This document shows, piece by piece, positions 19,538-29,338 of a stretch of DNA of 64,000 bases (its first letter is position 1; each line of letters starts with the position of its first letter). Source of the DNA: Symsagittifera roscoffensis (Eukaryota; Xenacoelomorpha; Acoela; Convolutidae). The DNA is taken from positions 30,656,390 through 30,720,389 of the forward strand of contig NC_087070.1 in assembly GCF_963678635.1 (NCBI RefSeq), read 5' to 3'. A program made the translations under genes and the position numbers. The notes below the pieces were generated by a model that worked only from the letters and a program-made list of their open reading frames with translations, was not told where the DNA came from and made no database searches.

Positions 19538-19957
19538 ATGGAACAATATTATGCAAAGCAAGCTTCACTTCCTCAATTCTCTGGACACTACCGACAACGC
19601 GGCAGTGGATTTGGCGCTTTGGCTGCTGGTATTGGTCGTGTTGCTATACCGTTTGCACGACGGGTTATTCTACCGGCTGCGAAAAAACTGGGCAGAGAAC
19701 TTTTGATGAGTGCAGCGCCAGAACTGATTGATGTCGCTATGAAAAAGAAGTCTCCTAAACAAGCATTGAAAAACACTGTCACAAAAACTGCAAGAAAACA
19801 ACTCGGCAGTGGTAGACGTCGCCGAAAGACACCAATGAACGGATTACGAAGAAAACGGTCAGTAGGGGCTCGAAAAAGAAAAACAACCATTCGAAGAAAA
19901 ACGAGACCAGTGAGAAGTCGAGCAGATTTTTTCTCAAACATAAAAAATGATCGCTAA
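19538..19957 (+). CDS. basic pX-like virion protein (copy 1)
   Basis: 139 codons from ATG at 19538. The N-terminal third has a Gly/Ala-rich amphipathic segment (GSGFGALAAGIGRVAIPFAR, then ILPAAKKLGRELL) followed by APELIDVA, the hallmark of the Polinton/adintovirus protein compared with adenovirus pX or pVI. The C-terminal two thirds is extremely basic (RRRRK, RRKRS, RKRKTTIRRKTR), suited to binding packaged DNA. I infer a membrane-active plus DNA-condensing virion protein. Intact in both copies. Sits between penton and capsid and overlaps the capsid ATG by 11 nt. Confidence 0.78.
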   Translation: MEQYYAKQASLPQFSGHYRQRGSGFGALAAGIGRVAIPFARRVILPAAKKLGRELLMSAAPELIDVAMKKKSPKQALKNTVTKTARKQLGSGRRRRKTPMNGLRRKRSVGARKRKTTIRRKTRPVRSRADFFSNIKNDR

Positions 19958-21258
19958 TTTGTTGCCCAATGAAGCTACCCATAGCTCTCTGGATTTGACT
20001 GAAAAAAAAAACCTCTTTTGATTACTTTTGAAAACGCTTTTGATCAAAAAAATGGACCTGTCTGTTCACCTAATGGACCAATGCTTGAATTTGAGATCAC
20101 CGGTGACCGTAATAATTTTGTTGACCTGCAAAAAATTTATTTGGAAATACGATGCAAAGTAACGCAATCAAATGGAGCTGATCTGCGATACGACAACACT
20201 GATCCTACTGTGTCTGATTCACCGTTCCTCGTAAACAACTCCCTCTATTCCCTTTTCTCTGACTGTACCCTCTCTGCTAATGGACTCAAAATCTCAAATG
20301 CCAATAGTAATTTTGCGCATAAAAGCTTTATTGGAACAGAATTTTCTAACAGCAAAGGAGCCAAGGACTCATGGCTTAAGTGTCAGGGATATCGTTTTGA
20401 AAACAATCCCGCTGCAATAGATGCAGCTGATTTCACATCTCAACGAGAACTGGTCCGTGAATCGAGGGAAATTTGGTTCTATGGACCCGCTGGAGTTTAT
20501 TTTTTTTCACATGTGACAAGCATTTGTTGAGCGGTGTTACCCTCAGACTTTCCTACAGACGTTCTCATGAAGACTTTCTCATCATATCGGAAGATGCTGC
20601 CAAGCATTACAAGCTGCAAATACTCGAAGCGAACCTATATGTTAGAAAAATGACTGTAACCGACCATGTGCTCTCTGCCATTGAATCAACTTTGCTCAAA
20701 ACTCCTGCGAACTACCCATATGAAGAAGAAATTACAAAAACATTTCTTGCAACAGCTGGTCAGCGCAGCTGGCAACAGGAAGATATTTTTGCTCGTGAAC
20801 CGGTGAGACAAATTATCATAGCATTGAACACAAATAATGCATTTCTAGGAACAAACCGAACGAATCCTTTTCATTATCAAAAGTTTGGATTGGAGCAAGT
20901 TACTTTGAGACGAAATGGTTTACCAATAGCAAGTACACCAATCAGTACACAAGATCATAAACGTCTCTTCTTCAACACACTATCAGCGCTAGGTTTGTTG
21001 CACCGCGGGTTGGGAATCACTCTGGATAACTATCAACAGCACATTATTATGTGTTTTCATCTCACTAGCACACAGCAGGCGGCTCATGACTTCTTGCATC
21101 CAGAACTTACTAACTGCTCAGTTTCACTCGATCTTCAATTCTCAAACGCTTTGACAGCAAACCTAGAAATTTTTGTTTGGGGTATACGCTCATCCAATGT
21201 ATTTATTACCTCCGACCGCAAAGTTACAAAGAACGTCCTTCCAATTTCGACCGTCTAA
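19947..21258 (+). pseudogene. major capsid protein, F54H12.2-like double jelly roll (copy 1)
   Basis: The gene should start at ATG 19947, overlapping the pX-like ORF, and end at TAA 21258 (about 435 residues). The N-terminal jelly roll has LEFEITGDRNNFVDLQKIYL; the C-terminal half has YLxTNNAFLGTNRTNPFHYQ-type words and an EIFVWGIRSSNVF end, as in the widespread metazoan F54H12.2-like proteins that are Polinton capsids. Two breaks are seen: a poly-A run of 10 at about 20002-20011, which puts the start out of frame, and an inserted base in a T run at about 20500-20508. The rest is open. Copy 2 lacks the second break but has others. Confidence 0.88.
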
Positions 21259-21260
21259 AA

Positions 21261-21707
21261 ATGGATGAAATCCAGTTGCAGGATCTCATTCAGAATTGTA
21301 AACATTTGAAATATAAATTTTTTGGAGTATTTGCAGCCGACAAATTTCCACCTCACATCCCAAACAATATCTTTATAATTGTGAACAATTCAAAATCAGA
21401 TTCTCCGGGGACACATTGAATTGTAATTTGCAACAGAAGAAATGTTTTATATTTTGCTGATCCTCTCGGTCTTCCTCTTTGGCAGTACAACAATCTGTAT
21501 AAACGATTGAACGAGAATTTTCATCAGGTGACTGAATTGATGACAAACTTTCCCATGCAAGACTCAAACTCTACCATGTGTGGTTCTTTTTGCATTTATA
21601 TTGCACATTTGATTTATGATAAAAACTTTAAAGGTGATGCTTCTGATTTTGCTTACATAAATGATCATGTTTTGAAACGTTTTCTAACTCACATGCTTTC
21701 TCATTAA
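21261..21707 (+). pseudogene. adenain-like protease (copy 1), nonsense in active site
   Basis: Same gene as 7131-7577, with 149 codons including stop. TGA at 21417-21419 replaces the Trp directly after the catalytic His (GTH-stop), cutting off the acidic, Gln and Cys residues. Another ATG in frame downstream (21507) would not restore a protease. The nonsense is shared with copy 2 but not with the inverted copy. Confidence 0.92.
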
Positions 21708-21869
21708 CTAACTATATTATATGGCTGTTTTGTACACTTTTCAATTTCATTTGCCTGTTGAACCGAAATGACGAATCACATATATATGCCAAGTTTTGTG
21801 AATCATAATAAATATATTTATTGATTTTTTTCATTTTCTTTTGATCTTGTGTGATTACTAGTTGCTAAC

Positions 21870-22166
21870 ATGTCGTGTTTGAAAATTCAAAATTTCAAAA
21901 AAATATTTTTGCCAAAAGAAAACACACAAAATGTGAGTTTAACAGGTGAGAATTTACCAAAAGAGTTATTAGACGAAATCAGTACCAGAAACGTAGAAAA
22001 AATTGTTCGGATACTTCTGACAGACAAAAACATAGCAAGATATATAATAAAATACAAACCAAACGGCAATAGATCAGAGAGAAAAAAAGGCGATTGGTAT
22101 GCAGTTGTAACTATCAACCTTGATACAAATAAGCAAAAAAAGTCTTCCAGTAAACATGGAAATTGA
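21870..22166 (+). CDS. small Polinton protein, paralogue B (copy 2)
   Basis: 98 codons. Identical to 15339-15635 except for about five substitutions (for example TGN to TRN in the central motif and IAI to IAR). Intact. Same tail and overlap with the membrane-protein gene. Confidence 0.6.
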   Translation: MSCLKIQNFKKIFLPKENTQNVSLTGENLPKELLDEISTRNVEKIVRILLTDKNIARYIIKYKPNGNRSERKKGDWYAVVTINLDTNKQKKSSSKHGN

Positions 22167-22446
22167 AGAAAGCACCACTGTCGAGAACAATGATTGCGAC
22201 TTTGTAGACATTGGTGGTGCCGAACAGTCTTTATCTCACGAAAACAGATCTTGGAAATTTTGTAATTCTGTTTCTCTTCCGTCTGCAGAAGTTGTCTTTT
22301 TCACACAAGTCTGTTTCATTTTCATTTTGCTCTCTTTATCTATTTCAAAATTGTCTTTTTACAATCTTAGTTGTGACGAGACTGCCATTTGGCTTTCAAT
22401 ACTATCCAGTACAGTTGGTTACATGTTACCCAATCCCAAGTTATAA
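22156..22446 (+). CDS. small membrane protein (copy 2)
   Basis: 96 codons, ATG at 22156. Same acidic head and two hydrophobic helices as 15625-15915 with very few changes (DFLDIG becomes DFVDIG). Intact, ending 2 nt before the ATPase. Confidence 0.65.
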   Translation: MEIEESTTVENNDCDFVDIGGAEQSLSHENRSWKFCNSVSLPSAEVVFFTQVCFIFILLSLSISKLSFYNLSCDETAIWLSILSSTVGYMLPNPKL

Positions 22447-22448
22447 TA

Positions 22449-23141
22449 ATGAATAAGATCATTTCAACAAAAGATCGTCTGTTTATGTCCGTTTCAGGTC
22501 CCTCGGGATCTGGCAAAACTGATTTAATTTTTCAAATGCTTCTCAAAGGTACATTCTATCCATCGTATAACAAGATATTTTATTTTTATCTTCACGATCA
22601 ACCCAAATACCGTTCCTTTGTTTCTCACAACAAATTGGACATTGAATTTATAAAATTGTCCAACTTTGAAATTGTTAATAACTTACGAGATTGTATGGTT
22701 GTCTTTGATGATACCTGTGAAGAAATTTTTAATGAAAAAGATTTTGTTAAATTAGCTACAGCAGGCCGACATAAAAATGTTCATGTTATTTATGTCAAGC
22801 ACAATTTATTTCAGCAAAGTAAGCAATCAAGTACAATAGATTTGAATACAACTCACGTAATTTTGTTCAAATCACCTCGAGACATTCAACAAATTGGTTA
22901 TTTGGGCAGACAGTTGAATAATGCAAAATTCCTCCGTCATGCGTATCAGTTGGCAACGAAAGAAGATTTCGGTGATCTGTTGATAGACTTGGATCCCAAA
23001 ACTTCAGAATGTCTTCGTTATTCGTCAAACATAGTTCCACCATCACCAACCATTTTCTATTTACCATCCTCAAAAGCAGTTATCACATCTCTTGAAAATG
23101 AAAGAGAAAGAATTATGTATATTGAAGCAAATGCTCAATAG
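22449..23141 (+). CDS. FtsK/HerA-like packaging ATPase (copy 2)
   Basis: 230 codons, intact. Walker A GPSGSGKT and Walker B MVVFDDTCEE are unchanged in function; differences from copy 1 are mainly conservative or lie in the C-terminal half (for example DNQQIDYLGRQLNY versus DIQQIGYLGRQLNN). That both copies stay open over 230 codons, while neighbours decay, may be chance given their short age. Confidence 0.92.
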   Translation: MNKIISTKDRLFMSVSGPSGSGKTDLIFQMLLKGTFYPSYNKIFYFYLHDQPKYRSFVSHNKLDIEFIKLSNFEIVNNLRDCMVVFDDTCEEIFNEKDFVKLATAGRHKNVHVIYVKHNLFQQSKQSSTIDLNTTHVILFKSPRDIQQIGYLGRQLNNAKFLRHAYQLATKEDFGDLLIDLDPKTSECLRYSSNIVPPSPTIFYLPSSKAVITSLENERERIMYIEANAQ

Positions 23142-23388
23142 TCGCCATTGTAGATCAATTTTGACAGGAGCTGATTCAAATTTTATTAGATTTCTTTGCG
23201 ATTGTTTTGTGAATATTTTTCTGGGACATGTTCCAGCTAACAAAAGTTTCATCGAGAGTAAGAAAATACCATTTGGAAAAATTGTTGACCCTAAGTTTAG
23301 TATCCGAGAAAAACGAAAAATTTTGGCAAACAATATTTCACTGGTTAAATCAATCGGAGAATCGTGTTACATTTACCTGAAAAACTAG
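23131..23388 (+). CDS. conserved small Polinton protein (copy 2)
   Basis: 85 codons, same as 16600-16857 apart from SHHCRS to SRHCRS and SIPGKRK to SIREKRK. Intact. Confidence 0.6.
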   Translation: MLNSRHCRSILTGADSNFIRFLCDCFVNIFLGHVPANKSFIESKKIPFGKIVDPKFSIREKRKILANNISLVKSIGESCYIYLKN

Positions 23389-23398
23389 AACCTAAGGC

Positions 23399-24343
23399 AT
23401 GTATGCTGAAGAATTCATCCTCATTCCTCGAAAAACATATGCTCCAGATGAAAAAACTGCACCACAATCTCAAATACTTCATAATCTATTACTTAACGAC
23501 AAATCATCTCAACTCAATTACATACAAAGATTTCGAGAACGAAATATCAGCCGTGACTCTCCACCACCATTAAACCCAACATCTCCTATTCCTTTAACCC
23601 CTAGTAATGTAGTACCAAATCTTCGAAAAAGAAACTTATCTGCACTTACTAATTACAGTGATGATGGTGATGATGAAGCAGAAAAAAATTTTGAATCATA
23701 CAATTCACTGCAGCAGACAAGCTCAAAGAGAACAGAAAAAAACGATGAGAAAAGTAACGGAAAAACCGCTGAAGTGTTTCGAAAGGTTATGGAATCCATT
23801 CAAGAGCTATTGGAAGCTAATAAATTGGAAAGGGCGAATATAGTGCTAAAACAGTTGTTCAAAGTTGAATCCTTGACTTTAGACGTTGACGGATATGTTC
23901 TAATTCAAGAAAAACCAACACTCGTTAAAATTGAATCCTTTTTGTACGATACACAGCAAAACACAAAAAAACTTGAGGGTGTTTTTTATCCACAAATTTT
24001 GAAAGAACTGAATCTTGATCCTAGCTTAGTGTCCAACACTTATGCCAAACAGATTCTCCGCTCGCTTAAGAGCGAAGCAGCTAAACCCTCAACTTCTTCC
24101 TCCTTTCTCTCCGACGACAACCCGACAACTGAGGACTCGAAGAGATCAAAACCCTCCTCTTCGAAGACTCGATCGACAACTCTCAAACCCAAAACCAAGC
24201 AATCCGACAAAAGAAAAACCCAGAAAAAAGAATTTTTCCCCACCACCAACGACGACGATGACGACGATGATAAAAACTATGAAAGCAGTAAAGAATCGTT
24301 TGCGAAGACGTCAACAAAAGAATGGAAATCCTACTATCAGTGA
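23399..24343 (+). CDS. large charged Polinton protein (copy 2), stop lost
   Basis: 314 codons. Same domains as 16868-17761. The original TAA is GAA here, so the frame runs on for 16 residues into integrase-overlapping sequence. The Asp run is one residue longer (extra GAC). Other changes are few. Presumably still expressible, with a short unrelated tail. Confidence 0.55.
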   Translation: MYAEEFILIPRKTYAPDEKTAPQSQILHNLLLNDKSSQLNYIQRFRERNISRDSPPPLNPTSPIPLTPSNVVPNLRKRNLSALTNYSDDGDDEAEKNFESYNSLQQTSSKRTEKNDEKSNGKTAEVFRKVMESIQELLEANKLERANIVLKQLFKVESLTLDVDGYVLIQEKPTLVKIESFLYDTQQNTKKLEGVFYPQILKELNLDPSLVSNTYAKQILRSLKSEAAKPSTSSSFLSDDNPTTEDSKRSKPSSSKTRSTTLKPKTKQSDKRKTQKKEFFPTTNDDDDDDDKNYESSKESFAKTSTKEWKSYYQ

Positions 24344-25274
24344 AGAAAAGAAACTCACAGTACTCTACACGAAAGGTCCAGCTGCATTTGGTAGCGTTAA
24401 AAATTTAACAAATGCTAGTCAACTCTCACCAAAAAAAGTTTAAAAATTTCTGAGATCTCAATCATCACATACAAAGTATGGATTGTTTCGTAAAACATAT
24501 CCTCGGCTAAAAGTGATTGTTAACGATATCAACGAAATTTGGTCTCTTGACTTGGCTTATGTTGATAAATTGGCTAAATATAACCGAGGGGTACAATATT
24601 TGTTAGTTGCTGTCGATTGTCTCTCTCGCTACTTACGAGTGGAACCCCTGAAGACCAAATATGCTAAAGAAACAAGTGAAGCGTTCAAAAAAATGATCAA
24701 ATCAAAACAACCAAAAAAAGTTTGGGTTGACAAAGGCACCGAGTTTAAAGGAGAGTTCGAAAAGTTATGTACTAAACGACAAATCATCAAATACAATACC
24801 CACAGTGAAAAAAAATCAGCGTTTGCCGAAAGAAACATTCGATCGCTGAAAAGTATTATCTACAAATACTTGGAGTTTGAATGGACTTACAGTTATATTG
24901 AAAAGTTACAAAGTTTTGTTCAAACGATTAACTCACGCGTTAATAGAGTAACAAAATATGCTCCAAACAAGGTCACACGAAAACATGTACCTGCTTTAGT
25001 TTCATTAATTGCAAACAGTTCATCGAAGTTGGTACAGAAACCAAAATTTTATGTTGGTGACTATGTGCGAATAGCGAAGACTGACTTGCCTTTTAGAAAA
25101 GGTTACAAGCAGATTTTTACAGACAAAGTTTTTGAAATAGTTGCCATTCCTACTGTAAACCCTCCAACATACAGTCTCATTGATGTGGAAAAGAAAGAAA
25201 TCAGCGGAAAGTTTTATGAAAAAGAACTTAGTTTAATTGGAAACAAAGCTGATTATAACAAAAATGGGCAGTGA
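24258..25274 (+). pseudogene. Polinton integrase (copy 2), one nonsense codon
   Basis: ATG at 24258. A TAA at 24441-24443 lies about 61 codons in, upstream of the catalytic core, where copy 1 is open. After it the frame is uninterrupted from 24444 to 25274 and contains D1, D2, E and the chromo/SH3-like C-terminus. An internal ATG at 24483 starts directly before the core. So the core domain is intact here and broken in copy 1, while the N-terminal part is the reverse. Confidence 0.9.
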
Positions 25275-26133
25275 TGAGTTTACTGTACATTTGATTTCAA
25301 CAGCATCAATGGATTATTTCCCAGACAACACTTTGGCCAGTTTTAGAAATTTTTGTAAAGAAGAAATAGCTTTAGACGGAGATTGGAGAGTTGCTCTCTC
25401 AGAAATAATTTTCCCCACAAAATTAAACAATGTTACTGATGAGGAATTTACGTACTTCAGAGCATCCGAAGTAGTAGCCAGTAAATCCAACGCTGGCAAT
25501 CGGAATACAATTTCCAGACCCTACTATGGCGAAAAAGTTTTTATCAAATCAGGAGAGTACACTTTTATAGAACAATTGATTAATGAGATAAAAACAAAAC
25601 TCAAAGACAAAATTCATTTTGATGCGAGTCCTCAAGAAATCACGAATAGCATGAGCATTTGGATGAACGCAAATGAAGGAATCCCATTCCCAAGTCCCCA
25701 AATACCCAGTCTGTTAGACTACAATGCAAAGCTTGATGAGAACGGTGAATATCACATTGGTTACAAAATGACACCCTCCTTCGATGCATCTTATGAGGGA
25801 AACGAACTGTACGAATCTCATTTCCCATATGACTTATCAAGTGGGACAAGTCTAATTTTTGTCTATATTGACATTATTCAATACCAAACCGTTGGTGATG
25901 CAAAGGCCCCATTGTTACGCGTCATTGATTCAAATAGACGCATCAAAAACGGTAGTGCCTGCAGCATTGAACCTAATAATCGAAAAAACTTCACTAATTT
26001 AGACTACAAAAAATTATTCACTTCATCTGTACAATCAATATCGGTACAGTTGCGCACAGAAACTGGAAGACTAGTGCCCTTTGCAGGAACTGGTGAAGTT
26101 GTGTTGACTCTAAAGTTCAAGCGCTTTGATTGA
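25264..26133 (+). CDS. penton-like minor capsid protein (copy 2), full length
   Basis: 289 codons from ATG at 25264, uninterrupted. Contains the YTFIEQLINEIKTKLK helix segment that copy 1 lacks, after the GEKVFIKSG strand. Other signatures as described for copy 1. This is the best representative of the gene in the window. It overlaps the integrase stop by 11 nt and precedes the pX-like gene by 6 nt. Confidence 0.88.
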   Translation: MGSDEFTVHLISTASMDYFPDNTLASFRNFCKEEIALDGDWRVALSEIIFPTKLNNVTDEEFTYFRASEVVASKSNAGNRNTISRPYYGEKVFIKSGEYTFIEQLINEIKTKLKDKIHFDASPQEITNSMSIWMNANEGIPFPSPQIPSLLDYNAKLDENGEYHIGYKMTPSFDASYEGNELYESHFPYDLSSGTSLIFVYIDIIQYQTVGDAKAPLLRVIDSNRRIKNGSACSIEPNNRKNFTNLDYKKLFTSSVQSISVQLRTETGRLVPFAGTGEVVLTLKFKRFD

Positions 26134-26139
26134 AAACCA

Positions 26140-26559
26140 ATGGAACAATATTATGCAAAGCAAGCTTCACTTCCTCATTTCTCTGGACACTACCGACAAC
26201 GCGGCAGTGGATTTGGCGCTTTGGCTGCTGGTATTGGTCGTGTTGCTATACCGTTTGCACGACGGGTTATTCTACCGGCTGCGAAAAAACTGGGCAGAGA
26301 ACTTTTGATGAGTGCAGCGCCAGAACTGATTGATGTCGCTATGAAAAAGAAGTCTCCTAAACAAGCATTGAAAAACACTGTCACAAAAACTGCAAGAAAA
26401 CAACTCGGCAGTGGTAGACGTCGTCGAAAGACACCAATGAATGGATTACGAAGAAAAAGGTCAGTAGGGGCTCGAAAAAGAAAAATAACCATTCGAAGAA
26501 AAACGAGACCAGTGAGAAGTCGAGCAGATTTTTTCTCAAACATAAAAAATGATCGCTAA
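26140..26559 (+). CDS. basic pX-like virion protein (copy 2)
   Basis: 139 codons, intact. Differs from copy 1 by a handful of substitutions (SLPQFSG to SLPHFSG; KTTIRRK to KITIRRK). Same amphipathic N-terminal and Arg/Lys-rich C-terminal regions. Confidence 0.78.
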   Translation: MEQYYAKQASLPHFSGHYRQRGSGFGALAAGIGRVAIPFARRVILPAAKKLGRELLMSAAPELIDVAMKKKSPKQALKNTVTKTARKQLGSGRRRRKTPMNGLRRKRSVGARKRKITIRRKTRPVRSRADFFSNIKNDR

Positions 26560-27857
26560 TTTGTTGCCCAATGAAGCTACCCATAGCTCTCTGGATTTGA
26601 CTGAAAAAAAAACCTCTTTTGATTACTTTTGAAAACGCTTTTGATCAAAAAATTGGACCTGTCTATTCACCTAATGGACCAATGCTTGAATTTGAGATCA
26701 CCGGTGACCGTAATAATTTTGTTGACCTGCTAAAAATTTATTTGGAAATACGATGCAAAGTAACGCAATCAAATGGAGCTGATCTGCGATACGACAACAC
26801 TGATCCTACTGTGTCTGATTCATCGTTCCTCGTAAACAACTCCCTCTATTCCCTTTTCTCTGACTGTACCCTCTCTGCTAATGGACTCAAAATCTCAAAT
26901 GCCAATAGTAATTTTGCGCATAAAAGCTTTATTGGAACAGAATTTTCTAACAGCAAAGGAGCCAAGGACTCATGACTTAAGTGTCAGGGATATCGTTTTG
27001 AAAACAATCCCGCTGCAATAGATGCAGCTGATTTCACATCTCAACGAGAACTGGTCCGTGAATCGAGGGAAATTTGGACCTATGGACCCGCTGGAGTTGA
27101 TTTTTTTACATGTGACAAGCATTTGTTGAGCGGTGTTACCCTCAGACTTTCCTACAGACGTTCTCATGAAGACTTTCTCATCATATCGGAAGATGCTGCC
27201 AAGCATTACAAGCTGCAAATACTCGAAGCGAACCTATATGTTAGAAAAATGACTGTAACCGACCATGTGGTCTCTGCCATTGAACCAACTTTGCTCAAAA
27301 CTCCTGCGAACTACCCATATCAAGAAGAAATTGCAAAAACATTTCTTGCAACAGCTGGTCAGCGCAGCTGGCAACAGGAAGATATTTTTGCTCGTGAACC
27401 GGTGAGACAAATTATCATAGCATTGAACACAAATAATGCATTTCTAGGAACAAACCGAACGAATCCTTTTCATTATCAAAAGTTTGGATTGGAGCAAGTT
27501 ACTTTGAGACGAAATAGTTTACCAATAGCAAGTACACCAATCAGTACACAAGATCATAAACGTCTCTTCTTCAACACACTATCAGCGCTAGGTTTGTTGC
27601 GCTGCGGGTTGGGAATCACTCTGGATAACTAACAACAGCACTTTATTATGTGTTTTCATCTCACTAGCACACAGCAGGCAGCTCATGACTTCTTGCATCC
27701 AGAACTTACTAACTGCTCAGTTTCACTCGATCTTCAATTCTCAAACGCTTTGACAGCAAACCTAGAAATTTTTGTTTGGGGTATACGCTCATCCAATGTA
27801 TTTATTACCTCCGACCGCAAAGTTACAAAGAACGACCTTCCAATTTCGACCGTCTAA
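26549..27857 (+). pseudogene. major capsid protein (copy 2), several breaks
   Basis: ATG at 26549. Breaks: the poly-A run at about 26605-26613 has 9 As, again out of frame with the downstream ORF; TGG to TGA at 26973-26975; TAT to TAA at 27630-27632. At the T-run where copy 1 is frameshifted this copy is in frame (GVDFFTCDKH). The final segment to 27857 is open. Hence each of the three capsid copies is broken at different places. Confidence 0.88.
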
Positions 27858-27859
27858 AA

Positions 27860-28306
27860 ATGGATGAAATCCAGTTGCAGGATCTCATTCAGAATTGTAA
27901 ACATTTGAAATATAAATTTTTTGGAGTATTTGCAGCCGACAATTTTCCACCTCACATCCCAAACAATATCTTTATAATTGTGAACACTTCAAAATCAGAT
28001 TCTCCGGGGACACATTGAATTGTAATTTGCAACAGAAGAAATGTTTTATATTTTGCTGATCCTCTCGGTCTTTTTCTTTGGCAGTACAACAATCTGTATA
28101 AGCGATTGAACAAGAATTTTCATCAGGTGACTGAATTGATGACAAACTTTCCCATGCAAGACTCAAACTCTACCATGTGTGGTTCTTTTTGCATTTATAT
28201 TGCACATTTGATTTATGATAAAAACTTTAATGGTGATGCTTCTGATTTTGCTTACATAAATGATCATGTTTTGAAACGTTTTCTAACTCACATGCTTTCT
28301 CATTAA
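27860..28306 (+). pseudogene. adenain-like protease (copy 2), nonsense in active site
   Basis: Same TGA after the catalytic His as copy 1, at 28016-28018. The downstream frame is otherwise open and retains the Gln and Cys motifs. Lies in the right arm of the inverted repeat, whose partner (7131-7577) has Trp at this site. Confidence 0.92.
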
Positions 28307-29338
28307 CTAACTATATTAAATGGCTGTTTTGTACACTTTTCAATTTCATTTTAAATATTACATTTTTTAGTAATTGACATTTTTACTCAATTGTTAAATT
28401 AACAGCAATAATCCGAGAAGTTAGAGATTATCAAAAAAAAATACAAAATCGATCTATGGGGGGATATCACCATACCAGCAACTGTTGCCTCCTTTCAGTA
28501 CAATTTCCGGACGGGTTTCGAAACGCCGCTTTTCGGCTGAGAGTCGAGCGCCATGCGTTTTCCTCTACTCGGACCCCAAGAAATTTTGTTCCACTTCAAT
28601 TTTATAGTAACAATTAGGTACAAGTTTAGACAATATTTCTAAACAAAAACGGATCAAACATGCACAATACTCGAATGTTTCCCAACCCATATGCTTTTTC
28701 ATTAAGATATTGTTTAGTTCTACATGACTGTTTTCGTATACATTTCAATCAACTTGTCAATAAAATTAAGCTTCTCATTTCCTTTACAATAATGATTCTA
28801 TTTTGAAACGTTTCCTAACTCATATGCTTTCTTATTATTTAACAATTTTCTGAATTACAATGTAGGCTCAAAAACCATTTAGCCCAGTTTGGATTTATCA
28901 AAACCTTTTAGTTTGCTAAATAGAATACTTAAACATAGCACTTCAAATTATTCGAATAAATTTCAAGCTGATTCTATACATATATTTCAAACATATTCGG
29001 TGCAGAAATCAAGCGTCTTTCATATACCATGCTTGAAACTAATCGCTTTAACCACTTTATATACCACTCCAATTTGGTGAATGAACAAAAAGAACGAAAT
29101 ACACCGTCTGGGCATTTGGACGATTTAGCTATCAACCTAACAAAAATTTACATTCAAGATCATTGGTTTAAAAAATTATACATTGGGATCAAAATTGTGG
29201 GATCATTATTTAGGATCATGAAAAATTTTACATGGGATCAGTACTTTGGGATCTCAAAAATTTACGTTGGGATCTCAATACCCAATGATCCCTGTAGGGA
29301 TCACCCCCCCGATCCCAGTGTAAATTAGCTATACTACT
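28307..29338. repeat. right Polinton terminal region
   Basis: Non-coding; inverted match of 6100-7130, ending ...GCTATACTACT at 29338. Two open frames here (28889-29080 and 29029-29328, +) are mirrored in the left terminus, so their conservation comes from the duplication and is no evidence of coding. Confidence 0.8.

Larger units (their letters stand above)
15218..21748 (+). repeat. late-gene block, tandem copy 1 (6,531 bp)
   Basis: The sequence from ATTTGCCTGTTGAACCG at 15218 recurs at 21749 and continues nearly identical for more than 6.5 kb. The unit contains paralogue B through protease. The junction at 21748/21749 joins the sequence just 3' of the protease gene to the 3' end of paralogue A, with ATTT shared by both partners. 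The copies differ by scattered substitutions, single-base homopolymer indels and a 69-bp deletion in the penton-like gene of copy 1. Confidence 0.93.
21749..28350 (+). repeat. late-gene block, tandem copy 2
   Basis: Second copy of 15218-21748, about 6.6 kb. It runs from the 3' end of paralogue A through protease and then into the right terminal region. The offset is 6,531 bp before the penton gene and 6,600 bp or so after it, owing to the deletion in copy 1. Confidence 0.93.
6100..29338 (+). mobile_element. rearranged Polinton/Maverick (adintovirus-like) element
   Basis: Both ends read 5'-AGTAGTATAGC inward, in keeping with the 5'-AG...CT-3' type termini of Polintons. The left boundary is set by comparison with an uninterrupted 5S spacer (5035-5070). 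Between the ends are the hallmark genes of the group: PolB, FtsK/HerA-like ATPase, retroviral-type integrase, double-jelly-roll major capsid, penton-like minor capsid and adenain-like protease. Polintons normally span about 15-20 kb; this one is 23.2 kb because the late-gene block is duplicated. The bases next to the two ends (GTGGTG and CACCAC) are inverted copies rather than a direct 6-bp target duplication, so one end is a copy of the other. The element is inactive as it stands. Confidence 0.93.

Noticed and set aside
19588-19941. 117-codon antisense frame over the pX-like gene (and its copy at 26190-26543)
   Set aside because: It mirrors the Arg/Lys-rich coding sequence on the other strand; a shadow frame.
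28889-29328. Open frames of 63 and 99 codons repeated at both Polinton ends
   Set aside because: They are conserved only because the terminus itself is inverted-duplicated; they lack a recognisable domain or coding composition.
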